A stretch of DNA of 64,000 nt from Burkholderiales bacterium (GCA_020851235.1 JADZDD010000025.1:62001-126000), one strand, 5' to 3'. Positions 25,404 through 35,676 are shown, counted from the stretch's first letter. The notes: generated by a model not told the origin, from the sequence alone. Made by a program: numbers and translations.

Positions 25404-26477
25404 TCAGGCGCCGACCGCCGCTTCGATCGCGCGACGGAAGTCGGCGGGCGAGGTCGACAGCAGCCCGACATTCGCCTGCGCGAAGAAGCGTTCGACGGCC
25501 GCACCCGCGTCACCCGCCGGCACGCCACGCAGCGCCGCCTCGAGGTCGAAGATCGTGCGCGGCGGCGTGACGAAGAAATCGCCGGTGATGAGCACGTCGC
25601 GGATGCGCGCTGCGGCGCCGCCGTCGAGGCGGGCGTAGGCGGTGATCGTTCCGCCCGCCGTGGCGAGCGTCGCGCTGCGCAGTTCCGGTGTTGGCGGCAG
25701 ATCGTCGATCTCGGCGACGAAGGCGTCGGTGCCGATCTCCTCGTCGTGATATTTCGTCGCCAGCGCCTCCTCGTGCGCGCTGATCTGCCCGGCGATCGGG
25801 TCGATGCCAAGATGCTGCCGGAATCCCTCGAGGAGCGCGGCCTTGACCGCGTCGATCGACGGCACGGTGCCGAGGAGCTCCTTGAGCGTCACCACGCGCT
25901 GCGCGGCGGAGTCGAGCGCGCGCTTGGCGAGCTTCGCGTCGGCCACGTTGAGTGCGGCGACCATGCGGGAAGCGTCGAGGTCGATGAGCACGGTGCCCTG
26001 GTAGAAGAGCGTGTCCTCGTCGAAGAAGCCACCGGTGCCCGAGAGCTTGCGCCCGTCCACCTCGATGTCGTTGCGCGGCCGGTAGCGCGCATCGACGCCC
26101 AGCGTGCGCAGTCCCGTCGCGGCCGCTTCGCAGATCTCGCGCGCGAGATCGCCGAGCGTGCCGATCGGCAGCGTGGCGCGGCGGAACACAAGTTCCCAGC
26201 CAAGCTGACCCTCGTCGAAGTAGATGGCCCCACCGCCGGTGATCCGGCGCGTGACCCCCACGCCGTTGGCGTGGCAGTAGTCGAGGCGGACCTCGCGCGA
26301 GAGCGCCTGGTGCCGGCCGATGAGCGCGGTGGGCGGAAAGCGCAGGAAGCGGATCGAGTCGGGCACCACCCCCGCCTTGTGCGCCTCGATCAGCGCCTGG
26401 TCGAACGCGATCTGCCGGCGCCCGTCGCGCACGCCGGTGTCGATCACCCGGAATGGCTTGGCCGTGACGTCGCTCAT
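25404..26477 (-). CDS. Lipoate:protein ligase, fused A and B domains (sLpl(AB)-like)
   Basis: A 357-residue lipoate-protein ligase A family member that should attach lipoate or octanoate to the LbpA lysine. The ligase signature is RRITGGGAIYFDEGQ at 77-91, the lipoate-contact lysine is Lys144 in DGRKLSGTGG, and a C-terminal accessory domain of about 100 residues (from about 255) is fused on, unlike archaeal split LplA/LplB. Its ATG overlaps the LipS2-like stop by 4 bases. Location inside an operon with two radical SAM lipoyl synthases next to an sHdr island points to the sulfur-specific lipoate pathway. Confidence 0.88.
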   Translation of the reverse strand: MSDVTAKPFRVIDTGVRDGRRQIAFDQALIEAHKAGVVPDSIRFLRFPPTALIGRHQALSREVRLDYCHANGVGVTRRITGGGAIYFDEGQLGWELVFRRATLPIGTLGDLAREICEAAATGLRTLGVDARYRPRNDIEVDGRKLSGTGGFFDEDTLFYQGTVLIDLDASRMVAALNVADAKLAKRALDSAAQRVVTLKELLGTVPSIDAVKAALLEGFRQHLGIDPIAGQISAHEEALATKYHDEEIGTDAFVAEIDDLPPTPELRSATLATAGGTITAYARLDGGAAARIRDVLITGDFFVTPPRTIFDLEAALRGVPAGDAGAAVERFFAQANVGLLSTSPADFRRAIEAAVGA

Positions 26478-27730
26478 TGGCTGCGAACGATGCGAAGCTG
26501 GCGCCGGATCTTCGCGATGTCGCTCCTGGCCGGGGCGAACGGATAGCTCGCGATATTCGACGGCGGCGAGTCGCCGTAGGGTCGATCGCAGGCCGAGACG
26601 TCCTCGGCGACCTTGCCTGGGCAACCCGACGTGCGGAAGGCAACGCCCGCGTCGATGACCGCGTCGAGCTCGCTCTTCGGGATGCCGTAGTCGATCACCC
26701 GACCGGCGTCGTCGAAGCGCATGTGCTCGACGCGCACGTCGCGGTAATCGATGAGGTAGCGGGCGAGCTGCACGCGACGCCACTGGTCGCGCGGTGTGGC
26801 GGGCAGATGGTCCATGAGCGAGCCTTGCTCCGGGAAGAAGCAGAACATGTGGCTGTGGCCGCCCAGGTCGACGATCCGTTGCACCAGGGTCAGCGCCTCG
26901 GCTTCGGTCTCGCCCATGCCGATGATGATGTGCGCACCGAATTTCTGCGGCCCGAAGATGTCGCGAGCGGCGTGCAGGATCTCCCAGTACTTCGCCCAGC
27001 TGTGCGGCGATTGCACGCCCTTGCCACGGGTGCGCTCGAACAGGTCCGGCGTCGCGGCGTCGAGCGCCACCGTGAAGATGTCCGCCCCCAGGTCGCGCAG
27101 GCGCTTCACGTCGTCGCGGGTCATCGTCGTCGGATTGGACAGGATCGATACCGGAATCGCCGATGGATCGATGCGGGCGGTCCAGCGCTCGAGCACGGTG
27201 AGCGTATCGGCGTCGGAGCGCGGATGCGTGATCATCGAGATGCACATGCGGTGGAACGGGCTTGCCGCACCATCGCGCGCGACGATGTCGATGGTCGTGT
27301 CCAGCGGCACCGCGGGCCAGTCCACACGGATGAAATTGCGATCCGCGTAGTCGCGCTCGGCCTCCCGGTGCCGGGCGAGGCCGCAGTACGCGCAGTTTGC
27401 CCGGCAGCCTTCGGGGTAGGTGAGCAGCAGGTTGAGGCAGCGCGTGCATTCGCAGCGGTACATCCGCCCCGGCGTCACGCCGAGCGTGATCGCCGCCGCG
27501 GTCGACATCTGCACGTACTCGGGCGAACGCATCGAAGGCGTGAGCACGTTGTAGTTGGGAAGGTACACGCCCTGGGGTGCGACGTCGTTGGCGATCACCC
27601 GGGCGCCGTTGCGCGCCTCTTTCGGGATCGCTTGCGGCGCCCGCGGCTGCATGAGCGCGAAGGGGTTGTAGTCGTGCGGATTGGCGGCGGGCGTGGACGT
27701 CGCCGGTGCTTCAGGACGATAGCAGCTCAT
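26474..27730 (-). CDS. lipS2: Radical SAM lipoyl synthase component, LipS2-like
   Basis: A 418-residue radical SAM protein. The [4Fe-4S]/SAM motif CRANCAYC uses Cys109, 113 and 116; three further cysteines just before it (93, 95, 98; CECTRC) and two near the C-terminus (CPGKVAED, CDRPYG) can hold an auxiliary cluster, as needed for sulfur insertion. With the LipS1-like gene it would make lipoyl groups from octanoyl groups on LbpA, replacing LipA. Start at 27730 was chosen where MSCYRPE begins; the reading frame further upstream has no protein-like sequence. The naming as LipS2 rather than LipS1 rests on gene order and length and is uncertain. Confidence 0.82.
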   Translation of the reverse strand: MSCYRPEAPATSTPAANPHDYNPFALMQPRAPQAIPKEARNGARVIANDVAPQGVYLPNYNVLTPSMRSPEYVQMSTAAAITLGVTPGRMYRCECTRCLNLLLTYPEGCRANCAYCGLARHREAERDYADRNFIRVDWPAVPLDTTIDIVARDGAASPFHRMCISMITHPRSDADTLTVLERWTARIDPSAIPVSILSNPTTMTRDDVKRLRDLGADIFTVALDAATPDLFERTRGKGVQSPHSWAKYWEILHAARDIFGPQKFGAHIIIGMGETEAEALTLVQRIVDLGGHSHMFCFFPEQGSLMDHLPATPRDQWRRVQLARYLIDYRDVRVEHMRFDDAGRVIDYGIPKSELDAVIDAGVAFRTSGCPGKVAEDVSACDRPYGDSPPSNIASYPFAPARSDIAKIRRQLRIVRSQ

Positions 27731-27756
27731 CGTGACTTCTCCCATGCGCGGGCACG

Positions 27757-28905
27757 CTACGCGTGTGCCCAGTATTGCGGATACCCGATCCAACCACGGC
27801 GCAATGCCGCCTTCCCGTCCGGCACCCCCGCGGCGAGCGCCTGCGCGAGTTCGTGACGACGGCGTACGGCGCGCGCGAGCGCTGCGCTGAAGACATCGTG
27901 CAGCTCTTCGGCGTATTCGTCCGCGGCGGCGGCGCAGTCCGCCTGCGCTGCCGCTTCGCCGGCGAGCCGGCCGGAATGCACGGCCGCGGCGATGCCGGCG
28001 CCGGTCACCGGGTGCGCAAGACCGGCGGCGTCTCCGGCGAGCAGCACGAGCGTGGCACCGAGCGACCCCGTCGGTCCGACGATTCCACCGACAGGGATCG
28101 CGCCTCCCGTGAGCGCGAGCGATTTCGCACCCACGCGTCCGGCAGCGACCCATTCACCATGCAGCCGATCGACGATCGCCTTGAGCCGCGACTTGTGCCC
28201 GGGCTCGATGCCTGCGCCGAGGTTCGCGAGGTCGCCCTTGGGGAAGAGCCAGCCATAGCCGCCGGGGATGTCGCGCGTGAGGAAGATGTCGGTCGTCTGC
28301 GCCGGCTGTCGCAGCGCCACGGTGATCTGCCGTGTCTCGACCAGGGCGACGTTGCGTTGCCCGATCGCGCGGCCGACGAGCGAGCGTGGGCCGTCGGCGC
28401 CGACGATGACGCGGGCACGCAGGCGCTGGCCATCGGCGAGCACGACCTCGCCGGTCGCGCCGATGCTGCGCGCGCCAACGCCCAAGACACAGGTGGCACC
28501 AGCCTCGCGCGCCTGGTCGACGAGCGCCGCGTCGAAGGCGGCGCGGTCGATCATCCGGCCCGGAAAGTTCTCCTGGACGTCGGGCGCGTCGTCCTCGACG
28601 AAGGTCGTCATGGCGCGAATCGACTGGCACACCGAGCGGGCGAGATCGCGCACCTCGATGCCGACGAGCGCCGGAACGAACTCGGCGCATTGCACGGGAA
28701 GTCCTGCGGCACGCCGACGGTCGATCGCGACGACCCGGCAGCCGGCGCGTGCCGCGGAAGCCGCGGCGCTCGCACCGGCGGGACCGAGGCCGATCACCAG
28801 GACGTCGACGTCCGTTGCGATGAGACGGGTGTCTCGGTGCGTCGCGACGCGCTGCCTCCGCGAGGAGGCGCCATTCGCACGCTGCGGTGGCGCCGCCGCA
28901 CTCAT
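27757..28905 (-). CDS. Geranylgeranyl-reductase-family flavoprotein (LipT-like)
   Basis: A 382-residue FAD-dependent oxidoreductase of the GGR/FixC type: the FAD fold LVIGLGPAGASAAASAA begins near residue 37 after a basic, low-complexity N-terminus; an ADGPRSLVGRA segment lies near residue 172; and the GD motif LLAGDAAGLAHPVTGAG is near 290. It sits between the two lipoyl synthase genes, overlapping LipS1 by 4 bases. In the lipoate loci of sulfur oxidisers a flavoprotein of this family (named LipT, from memory) is thought to give electrons to the radical SAM enzymes. A role in isoprenoid reduction is less likely given the neighbours. Confidence 0.8.
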   Translation of the reverse strand: MSAAAPPQRANGASSRRQRVATHRDTRLIATDVDVLVIGLGPAGASAAASAARAGCRVVAIDRRRAAGLPVQCAEFVPALVGIEVRDLARSVCQSIRAMTTFVEDDAPDVQENFPGRMIDRAAFDAALVDQAREAGATCVLGVGARSIGATGEVVLADGQRLRARVIVGADGPRSLVGRAIGQRNVALVETRQITVALRQPAQTTDIFLTRDIPGGYGWLFPKGDLANLGAGIEPGHKSRLKAIVDRLHGEWVAAGRVGAKSLALTGGAIPVGGIVGPTGSLGATLVLLAGDAAGLAHPVTGAGIAAAVHSGRLAGEAAAQADCAAAADEYAEELHDVFSAALARAVRRRHELAQALAAGVPDGKAALRRGWIGYPQYWAHA

Positions 28906-29942
28906 GGCGTGGGCAGCGACACGCGCGGATGGATCTTGATCGTCTGCCCGGTCTTGATCGAACAGCACGCGTGCTCCTGCACGACCGGCCGCCCGATCGC
29001 GTGCGCGGCGGCCACCATGCCGTCGGCGGGAAACGCGATGCCGTCGAGGCCGGCTGCCACCGCGTAGGCATCGGTCACGCGCCGATGCATCCCCGGCGGC
29101 CGCGCGCAGCCGAGCAGGACCTCGCGGTCGGGAATGCGCCGGCGCGCCTCGAGGAAGATGCGCCCGGCGTCCTCGGCGCGCGGTGTGGCGTAGGTGCCGG
29201 GCTTCGCATAGAACGGCATCACCACCACCAGCACGAGCGAATGCACACGATGCCGCGACACGATCTCGAGCGCGCGCGGCTCGCCCAGGAGACGCCCATA
29301 GTGCAATCCGATCACGATGTGCGGGACGACCTGCATCGTGGTCGCGCACAGCGCGGCGAGGGTCGCCTCGAAATCCTCCACCGGCCGATCGAGGTGGTAG
29401 ACCTCGCGGATCGTCGCGTCGGCGCCGATCACGTCCATCATCGCGGTATCCACACCGGCCGCTTCCATCCGTTTCGCGCGTGGCGCGTCGAGCAGCGCCG
29501 AATGGATGGCCACCTTCAGGTAGGGGAAGTCGCGCTTGAGCGCCTCGATCACCGGGTAATAGCGCTCGTAGCGGATCTCGTTGCGCCGGGTCGAGCCGCC
29601 CGAAAGAAGGAAGCCACGCAGGTCCTGCGCCGCGATGAGCTCGCGCACCTTGCGGTCGAGCATCGCGGGGTTCGTTGCCGGGATCATCGGCTCGAGAATC
29701 TTCGCCTGGCAGTGGTCGCAGTTGAGCGCACAGCCGGCCGCGGTGACCGAGAATGCGGGAAAGGCGTTCTTGCCGCAGCCTTCGAGCTCGCAGCTCGAGT
29801 ACGACTTGAACGTCGGCGTCGAGAAGCGGATCTCGCGACCGACGACGCCCGCGCTCGCCCGCTCGCACTCGGCGAGCAGCGCGGCGTCGAGCGGCGCATC
29901 CTCCAGGACCTCGATCGCTTGCAGTCGCTCGAACCAGTTCAT
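28902..29942 (-). CDS. lipS1: Radical SAM lipoyl synthase component, LipS1-like
   Basis: A 346-residue radical SAM protein with the motif CALNCDHC (Cys71, 75, 78) and two upstream cysteines (Cys51 and Cys56 in CELEGC) plus a CC pair near the C-terminus that may ligate a second cluster. Together with the LipS2-like protein it would insert the two sulfurs of lipoate. The ATG at 29942 was chosen because it overlaps the stop of the upstream gene (ATGA) and has a GGAGG site 9 bases upstream; the in-frame ATG at 29951 directly abuts that site and is unsuitable. LipS1 and LipS2 are alternatives to LipA. Confidence 0.82.
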   Translation of the reverse strand: MNWFERLQAIEVLEDAPLDAALLAECERASAGVVGREIRFSTPTFKSYSSCELEGCGKNAFPAFSVTAAGCALNCDHCQAKILEPMIPATNPAMLDRKVRELIAAQDLRGFLLSGGSTRRNEIRYERYYPVIEALKRDFPYLKVAIHSALLDAPRAKRMEAAGVDTAMMDVIGADATIREVYHLDRPVEDFEATLAALCATTMQVVPHIVIGLHYGRLLGEPRALEIVSRHRVHSLVLVVVMPFYAKPGTYATPRAEDAGRIFLEARRRIPDREVLLGCARPPGMHRRVTDAYAVAAGLDGIAFPADGMVAAAHAIGRPVVQEHACCSIKTGQTIKIHPRVSLPTP

Positions 29943-31180
29943 TGCGTGCATCCTCCGCGGTCTTCGGGGGTGACGGCCGCAGCGCCATCATCCGCGGCCC
30001 GGGCTTCGCCCGGCGCGTGTCGGGCGACCGGCGTGCCGCGCGGTGCGAGACGCAGCCTTGCACGCGCCTGGTCGCGCAGCGCCGCGATCTGCGCACGCGC
30101 AGGCGCGTCGTTCGGCGCATCGGCGAGCGTGGTCAGCCATTCGTCACGCACGTCCTCCTCCTCGACGAGTTCGCAGTGCAGTTGGCGCAAGACCTGCTGC
30201 GCCGCATCGGACAGCCCATCGGGGATGGTACGGCCCGACAGCCGTGCCCACAATCCGGTCCAGTAGCGGGTGAGGGTCCACGGATTGTAGCCGCCACCTC
30301 CCAGGACCACGACACGCGGCGCAAGCGGGACGAGCGCCTCGACCGCGTCCCACAGCGCGACGTTGGACAGCGCCATGCGGGTCAGCGGGTCGCCCGCGAG
30401 CGCGTCGCCACCGCAGGTCAGCACGAGAGCATCGGGGGCGAGCCGCTCGGCGAGTGGCAGCACGACATCCTCGAGGAGGATGCGCAACTCCGCATCGGCG
30501 AAGTCGCGCGGCACGGGAAGATTGCAGGCGCGACCGCCGGCCGTATCCGCGAGATCCCCCGTGTACGGCCAGCGCCCCGCTTCGTGAATCGACAGCGTGT
30601 GCACGCGAGCATCGGCGGCGAAGGCGATCTCCACGCCATCGCCGTGATGGGCGTCGAGATCGACGTAGAACACGCGCTGGCAGCCGCCTTGGTGCAGGCG
30701 ACGAATCGCGAACACCGGGTCGTTGAAATAGCAAAAGCCGCTCGCGCGGTCGCGACGGCCGTGGTGCGTGCCGCCGGCGGGATGGAAGGCAATGCTTCCG
30801 GACAGTGCGATCTCGGCGGCCAGGATCGATCCGCCCACGCTCGTTGCCGCCCGTTCGAAGAGTCCCGGGAAGACCGGATTCTCCATTGTGCCGATGCCGT
30901 AGCGCTCGCGCGTGGCGTGATCGACGCGGCCCGCGTGCGCCGCCTCGCGCAGCGCGCGCACGTAGGCGGCGTCGTGGAAGCCGGCAAGTTCGGCCTCGCT
31001 CGCCTGCGGGCTCGTGCGGTACTCGCCGGAGCCGAACCAGTCGAGCACGTGACACAGGTCGACCACCGACTCGACGCGAGGAATGGCGAGCGGGTGCATC
31101 GTGCCGTACGCCGCCCGGCGGTAGATGTCATGGCCGACGAAGACCGCCGCGCGACGGCCGGGCGCGTCCGGCTGCCTCAC
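29939..31180 (-). CDS. Histone-deacetylase-family (AcuC-like) zinc amidohydrolase
   Basis: A 413-residue protein of the HDAC/AcuC/AphA superfamily, which removes acyl groups from lysine or polyamines. All active-site elements are visible: the catalytic pair His139-His140 (GGTHHG), zinc ligands Asp176 and His178 (DLDAHHGDG) plus the later GGDALAGDP aspartate, and the transition-state tyrosine in GGGGYN. The C-terminal 50 residues are a basic/acidic low-complexity tail. It is the first gene of the lipoate operon and overlaps LipS1 by 4 bases, so a role as a lysine deacylase linked to lipoyl or octanoyl proteins is conceivable. Its true substrate is unknown. Confidence 0.88.
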   Translation of the reverse strand: MRQPDAPGRRAAVFVGHDIYRRAAYGTMHPLAIPRVESVVDLCHVLDWFGSGEYRTSPQASEAELAGFHDAAYVRALREAAHAGRVDHATRERYGIGTMENPVFPGLFERAATSVGGSILAAEIALSGSIAFHPAGGTHHGRRDRASGFCYFNDPVFAIRRLHQGGCQRVFYVDLDAHHGDGVEIAFAADARVHTLSIHEAGRWPYTGDLADTAGGRACNLPVPRDFADAELRILLEDVVLPLAERLAPDALVLTCGGDALAGDPLTRMALSNVALWDAVEALVPLAPRVVVLGGGGYNPWTLTRYWTGLWARLSGRTIPDGLSDAAQQVLRQLHCELVEEEDVRDEWLTTLADAPNDAPARAQIAALRDQARARLRLAPRGTPVARHAPGEARAADDGAAAVTPEDRGGCTQ

Positions 31181-31401
31181 GTCGACTTCAGGAAGGCGGA
31201 GCCTCCCCGGTGGCGAGCCGCCTGCCCGAGACTTGCAGCGCGCATGCGCGTGTGGCGAACCGTCAAGCCCATCGCTGCATTCTAGGGCAAGGGGCCGCGT
31301 GTCCCGCCGGTCCCCGTCCGCGAAGCGCGCGTGACGTCGGGTCGTGCGCGCCGTGCCTTGCGCCCCACGCCATCCTGCGCGACCCCGGCCGCGCCGGGGA
31401 G

Positions 31402-31428
31402 TTGAATTACCGCACGAAGATCTATACT
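31402..31428 (+). promoter_or_regulatory. Promoter of groESL
   Basis: A -35-like TTGAAT (31402-31407) and a -10 box TATACT (31423-31428) are 15 bases apart and end directly before the CIRCE element, so bound HrcA would block initiation. The start would be near 31435, leaving a leader of about 177 bases. Apart from this promoter, CIRCE and a 7-bp hairpin in the leader (31534-31540 with 31558-31564), I see nothing in 31181-31611. Confidence 0.6.
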
Positions 31429-31429
31429 A

Positions 31430-31456
31430 TTAGCACTCGGAACAATCGAGTGCTAG
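31430..31456. promoter_or_regulatory. CIRCE operator (HrcA binding site)
   Basis: The element TTAGCACTC-N9-GAGTGCTAG (arms 31430-31438 and 31448-31456) matches the CIRCE consensus at 17 of 18 arm positions; only the last base differs. It is the binding site of the heat-shock repressor HrcA and places groESL under HrcA control. An additional single arm GAGTGCTAA lies at 31601-31609, directly before the groES start. Confidence 0.93.
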
Positions 31457-31611
31457 TAACAGCATCGCATGTTTTCCGGGAAAGGATTCGCCGGTCGCCG
31501 CGCCTGAGGGTCACCTCCCTCCGCGGCAGCGGCGGGCCGCGTCCGTTTTCGTGACGGGCGGCCCATGAATTCCGCTTCAATCAATCTTTTTCACAGGAGT
31601 GAGTGCTAACT

Positions 31612-31899
31612 ATGAAGCTTCGTCCCCTGCACGACCGCGTGATCGTCAAGCGGCTCGAGGAAGAGCGTAAATCGGCGGGTGGGATCGTGATCCCCGATAC
31701 GGCCGCGGAAAAGCCCTCGATGGGTGAAGTGATCGCCGTGGGCCCCGGCAAGACCGATGACAACGGAAAGCTCATCCCTGTCGGCGTCAAGGCTGGCGAC
31801 AAGATCCTCTTCGGCAAGTACTCGGGCCAGGAATTCAAGATGGAAGGCACCGACTACCTGCACATGCGCGAAGACGACATCATCGGCATCGTCGGCTAA
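31612..31899 (+). CDS. groES: Co-chaperonin GroES
   Basis: A 95-residue 10-kDa chaperonin, the lid of the GroEL chamber. The start [14 protein letters not shown], the mobile-loop region ([12 protein letters not shown], residues about 17-28) and the end [11 protein letters not shown] are all canonical. The ATG at 31612 is preferred over an in-frame ATG nine bases upstream because it gives the standard N-terminus and has a CAGGAGTGAG ribosome site. groEL follows after 36 bases in the same operon under CIRCE control. Confidence 0.98.
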   Translation: MKLRPLHDRVIVKRLEEERKSAGGIVIPDTAAEKPSMGEVIAVGPGKTDDNGKLIPVGVKAGDKILFGKYSGQEFKMEGTDYLHMREDDIIGIVG

Positions 31900-31932
31900 A
31901 GCGCGCCCCCGCATACGCATCTGGAGAACTGA

Positions 31933-33576
<1,644 letters not shown>

Positions 33577-33644
33577 TCCCGGCCTCGACGGGAGCCACGG
33601 CGACGGGCGCACAAGCGCCCCGCCGAAGCTCCCCGCAAGGAACG

Positions 33645-33670
33645 AAAGCCCGGCCTCGCGCCGGGCTTTT
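33645..33670 (+). terminator. Rho-independent terminator of groESL
   Basis: A perfect 10-bp stem (AAAGCCCGGC at 33645-33654 and its complement at 33660-33669) with a 5-base loop and a short T-run closes the groESL operon 69 bases after the stop. In the rest of the gene-free stretch 33577-33927 I see nothing recognisable. Confidence 0.9.
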
Positions 33671-33927
33671 CGCTTTGGTGCTCCGGGGTCGAGGCGCGAC
33701 GCGGTGGGTCCGCTACCGCGCATGTCGCGCCACGCGCAGCGACGGTCCCACGAGCGCAATGCGGTGCCGCGTGTCGCCCGCACACGCCAACATGCTTTAG
33801 ACTACAAGCTGTCCCAGCGCTCGGGGTCGCCCGAGGCACGAGGTGGCGAAGCGGATCCACGACGCCCATCGCTGCGGGAACAAGAACGAATGCGGCGCGA
33901 CGTGCCGGTGCCGATGCGGGGAAACGC

Positions 33928-34524
33928 GTGGTCACTCAGGGGATCCTGTTTGCACTCGTGATCATCGTCCTGGCGGCGGTGGTCGCATGGGGCTTCGTGC
34001 GTCGCAGCCGGGCGACCCGTGGCCGCGGGCAGGGGGGGCACGATTCGCCGCACACGGTCGCGCAATGGACCGAGGGCGAGACGACGCGCTTGTTGTCGTC
34101 GGCAGAGTTGCCCGGGCTCTACCTGTTGCGGCCGCGCTTCTTGACCAAGGCGGAGAACGTCGTCTACCTCCTCCTCAAGGCCGCGTTTCCGCGCAACGAG
34201 ATCTTCGCGCGGGTGCGGTTGGCCGACGTCCTGCAGGTGAAGGTCGGACCGCAGGGCATGGAGCGGTTGCGCGCGTTTCGCAAGATCGCCAACCAGCACG
34301 TGGGCTTCGTCATCTGCGACCGCGACATGGCGATCCTCGCCATCGTCGACGCGAAGGAACCCGACCAGGTCGTCAACCCGCGCGACGAGAAGCTCGAGGT
34401 CATCAAGCAACGCTGCCTGCAGGCCGCGCAGGTGAAGTACATCTGCGTGTATCCGCCGCAGTTGCCGCGCTATCGCGAATTGCGCGAGCAGATCCTGGGT
34501 CCCGCTGCGGACATCGTGCAGTAG
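33928..34524 (+). CDS. DUF2726 family membrane-anchored protein
   Basis: A 198-residue protein with one N-terminal membrane helix (LFALVIIVLAAVVAWGFV, about residues 7-24), a basic linker, then a soluble DUF2726 domain: LTKAENVVYLLLKAAFP near residue 72, VGFVICDRDMAILAIVD near 125 and a C-terminal AQVKYICVYPPQLP. The domain has a restriction-endonuclease-like look (beta-strand with DxxxLAIVDxK), suggesting nucleic-acid binding, but no activity is established. The start is GTG with a GGGG site upstream. It is an isolated gene, convergent with ada. Confidence 0.75.
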   Translation: MVTQGILFALVIIVLAAVVAWGFVRRSRATRGRGQGGHDSPHTVAQWTEGETTRLLSSAELPGLYLLRPRFLTKAENVVYLLLKAAFPRNEIFARVRLADVLQVKVGPQGMERLRAFRKIANQHVGFVICDRDMAILAIVDAKEPDQVVNPRDEKLEVIKQRCLQAAQVKYICVYPPQLPRYRELREQILGPAADIVQ

Positions 34525-34578
34525 CGCCCGGTCCCCGCGCGGTTCGCGGCGATCGTCGTGCGCTGCCGGCAGCCGCCG

Positions 34579-35676
34579 TCAGCCGGTGCGCCGTACCTGC
34601 TCGAGGTCGAGGAGCTTCTGCTTGCGGGCGAGGCCGCCGCCGTAGCCCTGAAGCGCGCCGTCGGACCCGATCACGCGATGGCAGGGGACGATGATCGACA
34701 GGCGGTTGTCGCCGTTGGCGCGTCCCACCGCGCGCACCGCCTTCGGCGCCCCGATGCGCACCGCCAGCGCCGCATACGAGCGCGTCTCGCCCGCCGGAAT
34801 CGTGAGGAGCTCGCGCCACACGCGTTGCTGGAACTCCGAGCCCGTCAGCACGATCGGGGTGGCGAAGGTCGTTCGCGCGCCGGCGAAGTACTCGGCGAGT
34901 TCCGCCTCGATGCCGTCGAGATGACGGTGCGCACCCGGCAGCACGCGGGCCTTGAGGCGCCTTTGCAGCATCGCGAGCGCGCGCTCGAGACCGCGGCGGT
35001 CGACGAAGTCGAGAAGGTGGAGCCCGCGATCGTCGGCGACGGCGAGCATGGGGCCGAGCGGCGTCTCGATCCAGCGCGCGTGGAGCACGGCGAGATCGCC
35101 GGCGCGCGACGGCGCGGTGCCGACGAGTCGGTTGAAGGCATCGCGGAATCCGCTGGCGGATTCGAAGCCCTGGTCGAGTTGCGAGTCGAGCACGGTCTTG
35201 CCCTTTCGGATGTCGAGCAATGCAAGGCCCATGCGCCGCGCGCGGTGATAGGCCTGGAAGGTCATGCCGCAGTAGCGCTTGAACTGGCGCCGCGCCGTGG
35301 ACGGGTCGATGCCCAGGTCGGCGAGTTCGCTATCGCGAAAGCGCCGCGACGGCGCGCGCTCCACCGCGGCCAGGAGCCGTGCCACGAGCGGCGGCGGCGC
35401 GCGTCCATGGTCGAGCGGGCGGCACTTCAGGCACGGCCGGTAGCCTGCGTGCAGCGCGTCGGAGGTCGAGGCGAAGAACTCGACGTTCTCGCGATGGGGT
35501 GTGCGTGCGCGGCAGGTCGGCCGGCAGAAGATGCCCGTGGTGCGCACGCCGAGCCAGAACACGCCCTCGTAGGCGGGATCGTGGCGGGTGAGCGCGCGGT
35601 ACATCGTCGCGGGCGCGGGCAATGCACGCAGCGCGCGGGTGTCGTGTCGAAGCTGGCGGACCGGCATGAGCGGCAT
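34579..35676 (-). CDS. ada: Bifunctional regulator/DNA alkyltransferase Ada
   Basis: A 365-residue Ada protein of the adaptive response to DNA methylation. The N-terminal zinc domain has GIFCRPTC and YRPCLKCRP, where the first Cys accepts methyl from phosphotriesters; an AraC-type helix-turn-helix follows (LGIDPSTARRQFKRYCGMTFQ, split near residue 120); the C-terminal O6-methylguanine transferase domain has the acceptor motif IVPCHRVI. The start at 35676 has GGAG five bases upstream; a longer reading to 35769 gives no protein-like sequence. It ends convergently with the DUF2726 gene. Confidence 0.93.
   Translation of the reverse strand: MPLMPVRQLRHDTRALRALPAPATMYRALTRHDPAYEGVFWLGVRTTGIFCRPTCRARTPHRENVEFFASTSDALHAGYRPCLKCRPLDHGRAPPPLVARLLAAVERAPSRRFRDSELADLGIDPSTARRQFKRYCGMTFQAYHRARRMGLALLDIRKGKTVLDSQLDQGFESASGFRDAFNRLVGTAPSRAGDLAVLHARWIETPLGPMLAVADDRGLHLLDFVDRRGLERALAMLQRRLKARVLPGAHRHLDGIEAELAEYFAGARTTFATPIVLTGSEFQQRVWRELLTIPAGETRSYAALAVRIGAPKAVRAVGRANGDNRLSIIVPCHRVIGSDGALQGYGGGLARKQKLLDLEQVRRTG

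Noticed and set aside
31181..31429. Possible promoter and leader for the HDAC-lipoate operon
   Set aside because: I looked for paired -35/-10 boxes on the minus strand and found none convincing.
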